From positions 86,245,049-86,309,048 of the forward strand of contig CM053156.1 in NCBI GenBank assembly GCA_028571685.1: DNA of 64,000 nt, written 5' to 3'. The DNA comes from Heterohyrax brucei (Eukaryota > Chordata > Mammalia > Hyracoidea > Procaviidae). How positions within the stretch are numbered: the stretch's first letter is position 1; each line of letters starts with the position of its first letter. Shown here one piece after another: positions 41,166 to 52,019 of this stretch. A program made the position numbers and the translations under genes. The notes beneath the pieces are model-generated. The model made no database searches. It was not told the DNA's origin and saw only the letters and a program-made list of their open reading frames with translations.

Positions 41166-41267
41166 TTATTTAGCAAAGATTTCCAGAAACGGGAACACTC
41201 TATGCGGAGGGTGATATGATGTGGTAGACCCTCTCACCCGCCGATGGTGCACCTTCACAGAGAGCAG

Positions 41268-41298
41268 ACGCGTGTGTGTGCGTGCGCGCACGTGTGTG
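41268..41298. repeat. Z-DNA-prone alternating tract
   Basis: ACGCGTGTGTGTGCGTGCGC GCACGTGTGTG is 31 bp of strict purine-pyrimidine alternation with several CG steps, the sequence type most prone to left-handed DNA. Confidence 0.8.
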
Positions 41299-41317
41299 AA
41301 AAGTATATTTTAAAAAA

Positions 41318-41790
41318 AGCTCATCTAATTTATTCAGTAATTCCACTTTTGGGAATCTGGCCCAAGAAAATAATCAGGAAATGAAAAAACTTAACACAAA
41401 CAGACGATTAATCACGGCATTGTTGGTCTCTACGTGATGAAATGTCCAATCCTGGGAGAATGATTAAATGACTTATCAAGTGTCCGCACGATGGAATATT
41501 TATGCCGTCATTACCGTGTATGTTTACGGAGCGTTTTTAATAAAAAGGAAACAGCATGTTTATGATACAATGGGAAGTGAGACCTGGGTACACAGCACAG
41601 TGTCAACCATGGTAACACTGTCCCCAGATGGAAAAGGACCAGGAACGAAGCACACTGAGAGGCTGATGGTGTTAGAATACACAGAACTGCTGGTCTCTCC
41701 TCTAGGCTTTTCTGGTTTTTCCTTTATTTCTTCTGAATTTTGAAACTTAACTTGATTTTCTTCTGTTATCAGAAAAATAGATACTTTAAG
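41318..41790 (+). mobile_element. Old L1 (L1M-type) 3' fragment
   Basis: TCCACTTTTGGGAATCTGGC, AACACAAACAGACGATTAAT and CGCACGATGGAATATTTATG follow the order near the end of L1 ORF2. Decayed. Confidence 0.55.
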
Positions 41791-41799
41791 ATACATGGG

Positions 41800-42001
41800 A
41801 AGCCCTGGGTGGTGTGAAGGGTTAACAGGCTTGACTGTCAACAGAGAGGTCAAAAGTGCTAGTCCACCCAGAGGCACCTCGGAAGTAAGGCCTGGCGATC
41901 GGCTGCTGAAAGGTCAGCCCTGGAAAACTCTCAGTGACACAGCTGTACTCCGCCACACTCACAGCCACCGTGGGTGACCACGACAACCGGTTTACTGGTT
42001 T
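41800..42001 (+). mobile_element. AfroSINE, long subtype, near full length
   Basis: GGAAGCCCTGGGTGGTGTGA, CCCAGAGGCACCTCGGAAGT, AAGGCCTGGCGATCGGCTGC and CACGACAACCGGTTTACTGG. Confidence 0.9.
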
Positions 42002-42414
42002 TAAATACATTAGTTAGTCTATCTCAGAGAGACAGGACTTTCAGGGTTACATAAAGCCAGACTCACAACAGGAATAGTCCTTACTGAAAGGGAACTAATA
42101 CTCACACTCTCTGTTACAGACCATTTTTCGATTTTGTTGGTCCTTTAAAATACCAATAAGTCCATTCTCCTGCTGTGAAAAGTAAGGCCTGGGGCGGTTG
42201 CCGTTGGGACTTCCTCTGTGATCTCCAGGATCTGCAGACCCTAGCCTTGAGCTCATGCTCTGGTCAGCTGTGACTCTGGGTCACTGCCGTCTTTGTGGAA
42301 GCACTGACCTGATAACCTGGCCGCTGGTGTCTGCAAAGACCTTTGGTGTCTGAACACCTGTCTCCAAGCCACCCAGCTATTCTGTGAGGACAGAGCTGGT
42401 GTCCCCAAAGCTGA
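42002..42414. other. Unassigned DNA
   Basis: No supported feature. Confidence 0.4.
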
Positions 42415-42548
42415 GGTGTGATCTGGGAGCTGTTAGAAATGCAGACTCTCAGGGCCCACCCCGGCACCTGCTCTGATTTTAACAGGATCCTCAGGCGATT
42501 CGGACACACGCAGTGGTCCCGCAGGCGCTGGGCTTGAGGATCCAAGAG
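42415..42548 (+). mobile_element. MER5A-like hAT remnant
   Basis: GAGCTGTTAGAAATGCAGAC, TCTCAGGGCCCACCCCGGCA and CTGATTTTAACAGGATCCTC resemble the MER5A body (CTTGTTAAAAATGCAGATTC then a CCCCACCC block). Confidence 0.55.
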
Positions 42549-42649
42549 GCCACAGACTACGAGTCTGGTAAACTGGAGTGGGATTTTTGTCCCAGCAAAG
42601 ATTCAAAAAGGAATAACTTCTACTCACGCACTTATGCTGGTTTTTCTCC

Positions 42650-42800
42650 GTACAGCCTGGTGGTTAAGAGCCTGCCCACTGGACTTAGATGAGACACTGT
42701 GAATATTCCTCTCCACCCGACACTCAGTGTGGTGTCAGGTGCATGGCTTCACCTCTCTGAGCCTCAGCTGTTTACTCTGTGACATTAAATAATAAAAATG
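42650..42800 (+). mobile_element. MIR
   Basis: CAGCCTGGTGGTTAAGAGCC, CTCAGTGTGGTGTCAGGTGC and TCTCTGAGCCTCAGCTGTTT ACTCTG. A good MIR order with the tRNA-like head. Confidence 0.65.
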
Positions 42801-43411
42801 GTGAAGAAACTGAAGTTGCCAAGGGCTTCATTTTACTTGGATCAACAGTCAAGCCCCCTGGAAATAGCAGTCACAGAAGCCAACAAGTTAATACTTTGAA
42901 CTAAAGCCCTCTTTAAAGTCTAGAAAGCAAAGACGTCACCTCGATGACAAAGGCCCCAGCCGGTGCCCTGGCCCACGCCAGAGTATTTTCAGGCACTTCA
43001 TACGCAGGTAAAGGATGGACTTGTGCAGGGAGAAGAGAAGAAGCAGCGATGCCTTTGAACTATGGTGTTAGCAAAGAATGTTGAGCAGACCCTGGACCGT
43101 CAAAGAACGAATTTGTTTTGGAAGAAGGAGAGCCAGAACGTTCCTTAGAAGCAGAGATGGTGACATTTCGTCTCGTGTCCTTTGGACATACTAAACCCCA
43201 AACCAGACTAAACCCGTGGCCTTCAAGTCAATTCCGACGCATGTTATCAGGAGGGACATCCCCTTGGAGAAAGACATCATGCTTTGTAAAGCAAAGGATC
43301 AGCAGAAGAGAGAGATCTCCAGTAAGATGGGTGCTTCCTTCTGCCATGTGCAAGGTCGCTGGCAGTTAGTACCGACTTGATGGCACCTAACAACAGCAGT
43401 ATTCAGTAGTA
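42801..43411 (+). mobile_element. RTE (BovB-lineage) LINE fragment
   Basis: TGCCAAGGGCTTCATTTTAC TTGGATC is the same block as the YTDD-downstream frame at 6800. It continues to TTCGTCTCGTGTCCTTTGGA CATAC and the 3' tail ACCGACTTGATGGCACCTAA. Many stops. A SINE fragment interrupts it at about 43187-43243. Confidence 0.85.
43187..43243 (-). mobile_element. AfroSINE-tail micro-fragment inside the RTE
   Basis: AAACCCGTGGCCTTCAAGTC AATTCCGACGCATG is the reversed tail of an AfroSINE lying between RTE blocks that are contiguous elsewhere. Confidence 0.6.
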
Positions 43412-43469
43412 ATAGTAATGCTGTTCACACAACTGACCTACACCATGTAACCCCTACACGGCTGACCTC

Positions 43470-44002
43470 TGAGGTCCGACAATCAAGTCCACAAACTGAA
43501 CTGTTCTCAGTGCTACCTGAATCTCACTGCAGCCACCTTGGAAGTGCTCCCCATGGGAAGCTATACACCAATGTCAGCGCCTAGTCTACCCTTTAAAGCA
43601 ATTTTAAAGCCCTTACATATGGTGGCACGGTAGCAAGTTTGTGAACTTAACTGGTTAGCTGTCTGTGAGAGCATTTTTAGCTGGTAAACAAATCACTGTA
43701 TTGGAACACCCTCCCTACACACCTGATCTGGCCCCCCGTGACTTTTCTTTACTCAAAGATAAAGGGAATATTGAAAGGAAGACATTTTGATGACATTCAG
43801 GACATCAAGGGTCATGCTATGACAGCTCTGACAGCCACTCCAGGAAGAGCTCCCAAATGGCTTTGAAGGTTGGACTAGGCCCTGGCATTGGCACATAGCT
43901 TCCCAAGGGGAGTACTTCCAAGGTGACCACAGTGATATTCAGCAGTGACCCATGTAGCACATTTTTCTATGATGAGTTAGCAAACTTAATTGCAGTCCCT
44001 GT
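43470..44002 (+). mobile_element. Long-TIR mariner-derived element
   Basis: Starts TGAGGTCCGACAATCAAGTC and ends TTAATTGCAGTCCCT. Core has GGAACACCCTCCCTACACAC and GATGACATTCAGGACATC. The TA duplication is eroded. Confidence 0.83.
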
Positions 44003-44874
44003 GTATCACGTAATCCTTTAACATGACGTCTGGCACCCAGTAAAGCTCACGGACCGTGACATTACGACCAGCACTGTCATCTGAGATAGATGCTGCAAGG
44101 TCTTTAGGCAATACTTTCTCTCCTTCCCTTCTTCATGAACAGAATCTCAACTTTGTTCTGGCAGTAAAGAGTCGACGGACAAATACTGCCCTTGCTTTAC
44201 CTCCTTGAAGCTAGAAATGACCATACGACCCAGTGCTTGATGAGGAAAAGTCGGTAGCAATCCTTGGGTAGGGCTTTGCATCTCCAACAAGAAGGCACAG
44301 CCTCAAAATGAGAAGGATTTATTCTTTCCCTCTTCCCTGCTCTCCTTTCTTCTTGTCTGGACTGTGGGTGCAACCTCTGGAACTGAAGCAGCCATCTTGT
44401 TTTCATGAGGATGGATGAGAGGAGAGACAGCTGGCTGGGTTCCAGGCAGCACTGCTCATGTGCAGCGGGTGGTGGGTTGGAAGATACAGCCCTGTCTTGT
44501 TAAGCTATGACTGAGTTTCTGGGACATGCAGCTTATTGCAATCCTAATCAATAGGCCTTCATTCCAATAGCTGTTGTTACCAACCATCTATGGCCGTTAC
44601 TCAAATCTCAACCTGGGCCCTTAATAACTATTTGCTAAATTTAGCTGAATGGCTTAAAGGAATCTCAACCCGGGAGGCAGCGTTAACTGCTGAGAGCCTT
44701 CAAAAAAAAAAAATTGAAAAGAAAACATAACTCAACAACCCACCAATAAACCTGGCTAACATCTTGACTTGCAGCTCTTCATCTTTCTTCTTGTGTGCAC
44801 ACTTAAACAGTACTGACTTGTGTTGGTGTATTGTTTTATAACATGTTGATTTTCACGTGACTACGTGTTTGACG
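44003..44874. other. Unassigned DNA with an A-run
   Basis: Contains GTCTGGCACCCAGTAAAGCT (MIR-like 3' hint) and an A-run at 44702-44713. No supported gene. A decayed LTR or L1 is possible. Confidence 0.35.
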
Positions 44875-45042
44875 GAAACCCTGGTGGGGCAGTGGTTAAG
44901 TGCTACGTCTGCTAACCAAGAGCTTGGCAGTTCAGATCCACCAGGCATTCCTTGGAAACTCGATGGGGCAGTTTTACTCTGTCCTATAGGGTTGTTACGA
45001 GTTGGAATTGACTTGATGGCACTGTTATTTGTTTTTTAATGT
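44875..45042 (+). mobile_element. AfroSINE, near-consensus, full length
   Basis: The best copy: GGAAACCCTGGTGGGGCAGT, GGTTAAGTGCTACGTCTGCT, GGCAGTTCAGATCCACCAGG, TCCTTGGAAACTCGATGGGG, TAGGGTTGTTACGAGTTGGA and ATTGACTTGATGGCAC. TGG.GCAGTGG and GTTCAGATCC are the tRNA-like A and B boxes. Confidence 0.95.
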
Positions 45043-45300
45043 GTTTACCGCCTTCACCATGTTGCTAAGCTTTCTTCTACAATAGAAACAAGAAACTGAA
45101 CCGAGACGAGCCCACAAAGAACGGAATCTTCACAACATTTATCTGAGCAGATATCACCCAACAGAGATCCAAACGAACATTTCTTGTTTGAAAGCAGAGT
45201 TCCTGGAGCATCTGAAGATGTCACAGCTGCTGATGGTGGAATGATTTCTGGACAGCTTCTTGGGGTACCCCAGGGAAGACGTGAACCTCCTCTTCTTTTT
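45043..45300. other. Unassigned DNA
   Basis: No supported feature. Confidence 0.4.
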
Positions 45301-45302
45301 TG

Positions 45303-45603
45303 TAACTGCTGCTGAGTCTGCTTCAACTCCCGGAGAGTTTATGTACAGCGAAAGGAAGCCCTGCCTGGTCCTGAGCCGTCTTCACGATGGCTGGTGTGTC
45401 TGAGTCCATCGCTCTGTCTGTCTGTCTCCTGGAGGGTTTCCCTCGTTCCCACTGACCCACTGCTTGACACTGTCCTTTGCTGGCGATTAGTCTGTCCTGA
45501 TGACGTGTCCAAAGTCAGCAGATCCAAGTCTTGCCATCCTTGCACCTCAGAACATTCTGGTTTTATTTCTTCTGAGACTGACTTGTCCATTCTTCTGACA
45601 GAT
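45303..45603 (-). mobile_element. RTE (BovB-lineage) LINE 3' fragment
   Basis: Same order as 6800: CCTGCCTGGTCCTGAGCCGT, CGTGTCCAAAGTCAGCAG and ACATTCTGGTTTTATTTC, with a minus-strand peptide SVSEEIKPECSE. 5'-truncated. Confidence 0.82.
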
Positions 45604-46869
45604 ATCACTGTTCACAGACACAGTAAAATGTGTGAAAGCTGGAACTTGGGCTAGGTGAAAAACTGTCAGAGAAGGAAACTTTCAAGGCCTGGAAGACCAG
45701 GCAGTCCCACCCAGCTCCCGGTGTCACAGATGTCACTGTAGCTACTATACTTCTTCTGCACACAGTCTGAGAAAAACTCATAGCTGTTTTCATGTATGGA
45801 TACATGCTTTCTCACAGTCACAAAGAAGATCTGAAAACTTAATCCCGGAATTCTACCCACAACCCCTCACCACTCTGCCCGTTGGCAACCTGGCTTCCCA
45901 CAGCAAGGTCCCCGGGGGGGACTATGAACCAGAAACTACACGTGAAAGTGAGGCCAGCAGCCACCACAGGTGCCCATGCCACACAGAATAAAATGACATG
46001 ATAGATGACTCGGAGAAGCCCTAACTCATAGCACAGGGTCCCTGCTGGCAGGGGACTGCCACCTTTCTGGGGGACTGCCACCCTCCTACCTACTGAACCC
46101 TGGAAGATAGAGTGCCCCAGCCCCAGCTGTGTGTCCACATGTTGAAATACCAACACTTTTCAAGAGTGATTGGAAATAGGTGTTTTTATTTAAAATCTTC
46201 CGACTTTTAAAGTTGGTCCCTTCTTAAACCAAACAGGAAAATGGCCAGAAAAGACAGCTGCCCTTCAGCCCGAGCCAGCTCCCCTCTGTTGGGTCCCACT
46301 GAGGGGTTCAGCCTCCTGCCACCTCACCTGGCTGGGAGCAAGGGGACCGGCGGAGACGGGGTAGTCAGGAGGACACAGCGTTGGGGTAATGGGTTTTCTC
46401 CTCCACTCTGGTTTGTCCGGCACTCGCGGTTTAGGCACAAATGAGACAACGGAGGCACTTAGCCGGAAAAAGACTGCCTAGTTTTTCTCCGCTAAGGAGC
46501 TGCTCCAGTCATTAACGGCCCAGGGTTGGAGGGAAGGCAGCGGGGAGGCCCTGGCCTCCCAGCACCCGGGAGCTGCCGCCGACCTGTGACCCCATTCTGT
46601 CCCAGCCCGGAGTTGTCACCATATTGGTGAGGGTGTGTGACAGGCTGCCTTGCCCAGCCCCTGTGGGGTAGCAGCTCTCCGGAAGTGGCTTGCAGGGAGC
46701 CTTGTTTCTGTCCCCGGACTACCCAAGCCTCCAGATCCAGATCTGGGATGACGGGAAGAAATTCAGAACAGGCTGGTAGGCCGACCATCTCTGGGCCCCG
46801 TGACTCGTTCCTGTACTGACCCGGAGTGCCGGTGTTGAAGCCACAGGGCGGTGCAAACAGCATGTGTTC
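45604..46869. other. Unassigned DNA
   Basis: No named repeat. The minus frame of 123 codons at 46492-46863 and others show no domain. Confidence 0.4.
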
Positions 46870-47031
46870 ACACTAATAAAGGGCCGGAGGTTTGAATCCA
46901 TTCAGAGGCCTCGGGAGAAAGGCACGGTGATCTCCTTCTGAAAACCAGCCACTGAAAACCCTACGGGGCACGTCTGACACGTGTGGGGACAGCAGAGTCA
47001 GAGTCCATAGCTGGTGTCAGTTGCTGGTGGG
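46870..47031 (+). mobile_element. AfroSINE, long subtype, head worn
   Basis: GAGGTTTGAATCCATTCAGA, GGCCTCGGGAGAAAGGCACG, GTGATCTCCTTCTGAAAACC and CAGAGTCAGAGTCCATAGC. Confidence 0.8.
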
Positions 47032-47587
47032 CGCTGATGACACCGGTGGCACCCGCCACCTGCCTCCTCTGGTCCCCAGCCTTTGCTGAGCACACCTCTC
47101 TTGAGTTCAGTCACTCAGCCTTCAGTCTAGAGAGGGTGACCAGCTTGTCCCCGTTTGCCTGAGACCCCCTTGGTCTTAGCACTGCAAGCGGCTCTTGCTG
47201 GGACCCCCTCGGTCCTGGTCCGACTGGGGCTGCTGGCTGCTCCAGTGTCCCCGAGGCCAAGGGAGCTGGCTCAGAGGCTACAATGGAGAACTCTTAGCAG
47301 GCTGCTCAGCAACGTTTCAGCAATATGAGCTGACGATGTCCTCCTCAGGGGGCCTTGGTGGCTCTGACTCGGGGTAGGAGAGCAGCTGTAACCCCCACGG
47401 GGACAGCTTTGGACGCGGCCAGCTGCCCTCTCCACCCACGCTGCACAGTGTGGTTCCTGGGCCAGCAGCACCAGAACCAGCACCCCCTCAGTCCAAAGTC
47501 AGTCCCGTTGGTCTCTGTGTAACAGCCCTGAAGACCTTGACCTCAGCTGTGTGTTTACGTGTCAGCCCACTGCTGATCACAGGGCCC
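47032..47587. other. Unassigned GC-rich DNA
   Basis: No supported feature. Confidence 0.4.
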
Positions 47588-48004
47588 CTAAAGGTAGTGC
47601 AGAATCTCGACTACTAACCTAAAGGCTGGCACTCGGAACCCACTCAGTGGCCCCTCAAAAGGAAGCCCTGGTCCTTTGCTCCCTTGAAGGTTAAACTGAA
47701 AAATAAGCAAACACTATGCTGTTGAGTTCAGCTTGTAGCAAGCCTGTAGCCCAGAGTAGAACTGTCCCCATGGCTTTCCAAGGCCGTAAGTCTTCATGGA
47801 AGTGGATTACTGTGTCCTTCTCTCACGGAGCAGCTGGGGGGCTCAAACCACCGCTGTCTGGATAGCACTCAAGCCCTTAGCCATCACACCACCAGGACTG
47901 CCCATAAAGCTTACAGCCAAGAAAACCCCGTGGAGCAGTTCTGCTCGGTAACCCAGAGCACCGTAAGTCAGAATGACTCAATGGCAACGGGTTTGGTGTT
48001 TTTG
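47588..48004 (+). mobile_element. AfroSINE split by a reverse AfroSINE
   Basis: Left part 47588-47693 (TCGACTACTAACCTAAAGGC, GGAAGCCCTGGTCCTTTGCT). Right part 47904-48004 (AAGCTTACAGCCAAGAAAAC, GTAAGTCAGAATGACTCAAT, GGCAACGGGTTTGGTG). Direct flanks AAGGTTA (47687-47693) and AAGCTTA (47907-47913) look like a one-mismatch target duplication. Confidence 0.85.
47694..47903 (-). mobile_element. AfroSINE, reverse, nested
   Basis: TATGCTGTTGAGTTCAGCTT, GTAGAACTGTCCCCATGGCT, GCAGCTGGGGGGCTCAAACC and CATCACACCACCAGGACTGC. Confidence 0.88.
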
Positions 48005-48732
48005 GAGGGACAACACACCCGCCGTTACCCGAGCTCCTGGGCCACAAGAAGCGCTCCGCAGAGCTGTGCGGGATGAACCAGCAAGGCTGCGCGTTCTGGC
48101 CACGACCCTCGTTGCATGAACTACAACCTCTCCTGGGAGCTACTCGTTGTCCCCAAGTCTCTGCAAGGTGGTGTCACTGGCTTTACCTCACGACATCCAT
48201 TTGCCTTCAGATTACTTCCTGATGATTCATCTTTCCTGATACGAACTGCGCTGAAAAAAGTCAGGACGAAGTGCAAAAGCTGCATCCAAGTTACATCTCA
48301 AGTTTGGGTCCTGTGCCACGTGGCTCGAGTTGGCTGGCAGCTGGCAAACCCACTCACCCCCACGAGGTCGATGGCACAAAATGAAGGAGGGAAACAAGAG
48401 CAGGCAAGGCGTGCTCTCGAGAGACGTAGTGGACAGAGCTGGGCAGTGCGTCCGGGTGCGTCGCAGGGGCTGTGGTTCCTCAAACAGATGGACTGTGAAC
48501 AGCGACTCAGGGGATCAGCCTGATAGGGACCACGTGACAAGTGACCTGTGCACACATGACGCAGACTGGAAGTAACGTTCCGTGGCCAGCCAGGTAGGGA
48601 GATGTGGCCAGCAGCCGAGATGCCCCCAGCCTCGCTGGATGACTGGAGGCAGTTGTTGGGTAAAGCCTCACCTTCATGGGCAAAACCAAGATGCACAAAC
48701 GCCTGAGAGGTTTCAAGTTCTCCCCAGGAGCT
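48005..48732. other. Unassigned DNA
   Basis: A 19-bp exact match GACCTGTGCACACATGACG (48543-48561) to the SINE at 49350 suggests a decayed SINE piece near 48480-48600. Otherwise unassigned. Confidence 0.35.
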
Positions 48733-49345
48733 AACTTGTTTTATTATCATTATTATCAATTTATTGTCCTTTAGATGAAGGTTTGCAGACCAAACTAGCT
48801 TCTCATTAAACAACGCACATGTCGCTTTGCAATATGGGTTGACAAAGCCTCACCCAATGTGCCGGCTCTCTCCGTCTTGACCTTGGGTTCCCCAGTGCCA
48901 GCTTTCCTGACCCCTCTTGCCTTCTCATCCTTGCCTCAGGGCTGGCATACCTCTTTACTCTTGTTTTATTTTATGGGCCTGTTAAGTCTTTGGCTGATGG
49001 GTAAACTGTAGGAGTGACTTCAGTTCTGAGGTGGTAGGGTGTCTGCGGGCCATACTCTCAGGATTTTCCAGTCTCTGTTTGTCCAGTAAGTCTGTTTGTT
49101 GTTGTTAGGGTTTTAGTCTGTATTTTTCTCCAGTTCTGTGTGGGACACTCTGCTGTGATCCCTGTCAGAGCCGTCGGTGGTAGTAACCAGGGTGCCATCT
49201 GGTTGTGCTGGACTCAGCCTAGTGGAGGCCGTGGGAGTTGTGGTCCGTTAGTCTTTCATCTTTCCCTTGAGTCTTTGGTCATCTTCCTTCTCCCTTGTCC
49301 AGGTGCTCATTTGGATGGAAAAAAAAAGGATTCTATGTGTTGGCA
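48733..49345 (-). mobile_element. L1-like interspersed repeat, long copy
   Basis: T-rich start (TTATCATTATTATCAATTTA TTGTCC), then GATGAAGGTTTGCAGACC, CTAGCTTCTCATTAAACAAC, CTTGACCTTGGGTTCCCCAG, ATGGGCCTGTTAAGTC and GTGATCCCTGTCAGAGCCGT. Shared in part with 2880-3160. Inferred reversed L1 region; unverified. Confidence 0.5.
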
Positions 49346-49349
49346 CAGG

Positions 49350-49680
49350 CACAGGGTTGAAAATTGCTGTGAGTGGCAATGGTTCGTGACTGAAGACCTG
49401 TGCACACATGACGGAGTGCTGCTGGTCCCGCGCCATCTCCACAATCAGCTGTGGGTCTGACTGTTGTGATCCACAGGGTGTTCGTCGGTGGGTTTTCAGA
49501 GCTAGATCTCCAGGCATTTCTTCCTCATCTGTCTTATTCTGGGAGTGCAGTTGAGCTTCTTAGCAACATGCAAACCTCCACTGACAGACGGTGACGGCTG
49601 CACATGCGTCCCCGGCTGGGAATCGAACCAGGGTTTCCGTGTGCAATGCTGGTATCACAGCACTGACAGCGCCATGGGAG
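49350..49680 (-). mobile_element. tRNA-Gly-type SINE, reverse
   Basis: The reverse body GTGATCCACAGGGTGTTCGT and CTAGATCTCCAGGCATTTCT, TCCACTGACAGACGGTGACG, then the tRNA-like region GCTGGGAATCGAACCAGGGT TTCC, the reverse B box. It matches the inverse of 55326-55646. Confidence 0.75.
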
Positions 49681-49824
49681 AGGAGGAAGCGGTTCAGCTG
49701 CTGGTGCAGGGGGCAGAGGGGGTGAGTAGGAGACAGGGAGTGGGGCCTCCTGGGTCTCCGTTCTGGAGAGGGAAGAGGAGTGGGGGAGCTAAGGTCATAG
49801 ACTTCAAAGACATGTGTCTTTGGG

Positions 49825-49940
49825 TCTCCAGTGCCTCTGTTTCTCCATCTGTAAAACGGTCACGAGGATGAAAGATGTAAAGGTGGACACGGGGGCCCCA
49901 GCACAGAGCCTGCCACAAAGCAGTTGCCCCATAAAAAAAA
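49825..49940 (+). mobile_element. MIR
   Basis: GTGTCTTTGGGTCTCCAGTG, CCTCTGTTTCTCCATCTGTA AAACGG and AGAGCCTGCCACAAAGC. Confidence 0.6.
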
Positions 49941-49970
49941 AGTCCTAGTGATTATCATGAGCCTAATCGT

Positions 49971-50590
49971 TCCTTGGTCCCTGGGTGGCACAGCCAGTGA
50001 GGCACTTGACTCCTGATGGAGGGGTCAGCCCCCTCAAAAGAAAAACCTGGTGTTTTAGTCACCTGGTGCTACTACAACAGAGAGTGAAGAGAAATTCAAT
50101 TGTCGCAATTTGGTGAGCCACAAACCCATTCATGAGTTACAAGGTTCAGCAGGAAAAGTTATCATAGTCTGGTAGGCTGAGTCCAGGGGCAAGGAGAGCA
50201 TCTCGGCACAGGAACCTCGGATCCAGAGGCCGGGCTCTGCTCTCAGTGCTGCTCTCTCGGGGGTCTGAGGTTCCCCACGGCCTCTGCCCACTTCTCTCCT
50301 GCACACCCCGCAGCCGCTGCCCTGAGTCCTGCCTCGCCAGCACTACCACTGCCCACTGTCCCACGTCAACATCGCACAGGTGAGATTCCCAACACACGGG
50401 AGGAATGGCACCATACTGGGACTCATAGCCGAGTCAAATAAATGCACACAGTTTGGGGGGGACCCAAGCCACCCATGACACCTGGTGAGCTGCCCCCAGA
50501 ACTCAGCCACTGGACACTGTATGGAGCCCCACTTTGCTCTGACACGCAGGGGTCACCAGGATTGGAGAGCAACTGTCTGCTCTGGTTTAA
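49971..50590 (+). mobile_element. AfroSINE split by an LTR
   Basis: Left part 49971-50050 (CGTTCCTTGGTCCCTGGGTG side, CACAGCCAGTGAGGCACTTG, AAAGAAAAACCTGG). Right part 50481-50590 (CCTGGTGAGCTGCCCCCAGA, CAGCCACTGGACACTGTATG, GGGGTCACCAGGATTGGAGA, GCAACTGTCTGCTCTGGTTT). The repeated CCTGG is the LTR target duplication. Confidence 0.85.
50051..50480 (-). mobile_element. MaLR-type solo LTR (subfamily A), 5-bp TSD
   Basis: TGTTTTAGTCACCTGGTGC to CCCAAGCCACCCATGACA, TG...CA termini. CCTGG at 50046-50050 is repeated exactly at 50481-50485. The U3-like part is shortened relative to its sisters. Confidence 0.92.
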
Positions 50591-50875
50591 TCATGGACAG
50601 GCTAACGTCCCAGCCGGGGTACACTAACCCTGCCCTGTCCACCCACGGCCAGCTGGGAGGGTTGCCAGATTTGGCAAATACAAGTACCGGGTGCCCAGTA
50701 AAACCTGAATTTTGTATAAACAACCAATAATTTCTTAGTATAAAGTATTTCCCAGCTATTGCCTGGGACGTATTTATACTAAAAAAAAAAAAAACACTGA
50801 TTTTTTTTTTTATTTAAAATTCAAATTTTCACCGTGAGTCCTTTATTTTACCTGACAATCCTAACAGGTGACCAG
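50591..50875. other. Unassigned DNA with A/T runs
   Basis: A-run and T-run at about 50781-50811. No supported feature. Confidence 0.4.
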
Positions 50876-51036
50876 AAACCCTGGTGGCATAGTGCTAAGT
50901 CTGCTAACCCAGAGGTCAGCAGTTTAAATCCACCAAGGGCTCCTTGGAAACTCTATGAGGCAGTTCTTCTCTGACCTCTGGGGTCACTACGAGTCAGAAT
51001 CGACTCAATGGCACTGGGTTTGGTTTTCGGTTTTGT
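50876..51036 (+). mobile_element. AfroSINE, short subtype, full length
   Basis: AGAAACCCTGGTGGCATAGT, AAGTCTGCTAACCCAGAGGT, GCTCCTTGGAAACTCTATGA, GGGGTCACTACGAGTCAGAA, TCGACTCAATGGCACTGGGT. Near consensus. Confidence 0.95.
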
Positions 51037-51254
51037 CCCACTGGGTGGGGGCGAGGCTGCGAGGTGGTCAGTGGAGCCGGGGCTCCAGCATCAGGAGACT
51101 ACTGACCAGGATGCGGTCAGATCCTGGGGTGGTGACAGCATGCTGACTGCTCATGTGAGAACTTCTGGTTTCCTCATTCCCAAAGGCAACACGTCAGACC
51201 CCGGCTGGACCATCAGACAGAGCAATGCTAGAGAAGAGTGTGCCTCTTGGCTTA

Positions 51255-51482
51255 AGTAGATATGTGAGACCAGCTAGGCAGCTCCTGTCCAGAGATGAGA
51301 TGACAGGGTGGAGGGGGACAGGAGCTGCCAGCATGGACACAGGAAACAGGGTGGAGAGGAGGAGGGTGCTGTCACAGGGTGAGGAGAGCAGCTAGAGTGA
51401 CACAGTGGTGTCTCTGCAAGCTTTTGTATGACAAAATAACCTGGATTGTAAGCTGTCACTTACAGCATGAAAAAATAGTTTT
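51255..51482 (+). mobile_element. Interspersed repeat, probable L1 3' end
   Basis: GGTGGAGAGGAGGAGGGTGC, TGTCACAGGGTGAGGAGAGC, TTTTGTATGACAAAATAACC and an A-rich end. Same family as 40568-41165. Confidence 0.5.
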
Positions 51483-51817
51483 TAGAAAAGCTTCGGTTTC
51501 CTGAAGGCCAGCTTCCGAGATCTAAGTGGGGAGGCATCCTCTTCTGATCTACGAGCAAAGAAAAGACACGACAGAAACCAAGAGACAAAGATGTCCCACC
51601 TCCCCCTTTAGGGTAGGCTTCTGGGAGTGTCAGCCCTAGGACTCTCTGATCCATTTTATGGAAGAAAAGAATGAAGCTAAAGCCGGCGAAGGAAACGCCT
51701 GGAATAGTAACTACGTGTTCTGGGCGTAAGCCAACAAACAGCCTCCATCAACAGACCCCACTGCCTCCCACTGTTTGGAAAGGGCCTACCTAGAAAGTCG
51801 TAAGACAAAAAAATGAC
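51483..51817. other. Unassigned DNA
   Basis: No supported feature. Confidence 0.4.
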
Positions 51818-52014
51818 AAACACCGCCATCAGGTCGATTCCGACGCATCATGACCGTACAGGCCAGAGCAGAACTGCCCCACAGGGTCTCTAAAGCTGTG
51901 ACATTTGTAGGAGCAGATTGGCAGGCCTCTGTCATATGAAGCGGCTGCTAGGTTTGAACCACTGAACTTTTGGCTAGCAGCTGAGCACTTAATCACTGTG
52001 CCCCCAGGGTTCCT
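51818..52014 (-). mobile_element. AfroSINE, reverse, long subtype
   Basis: CGCCATCAGGTCGATTCCGA, AGAACTGCCCCACAGGGTCT, GGAGCAGATTGGCAGGCCTC and CACTGTGCCCCCAGGGTTCC. Confidence 0.92.
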
Positions 52015-52019
52015 AGGAG

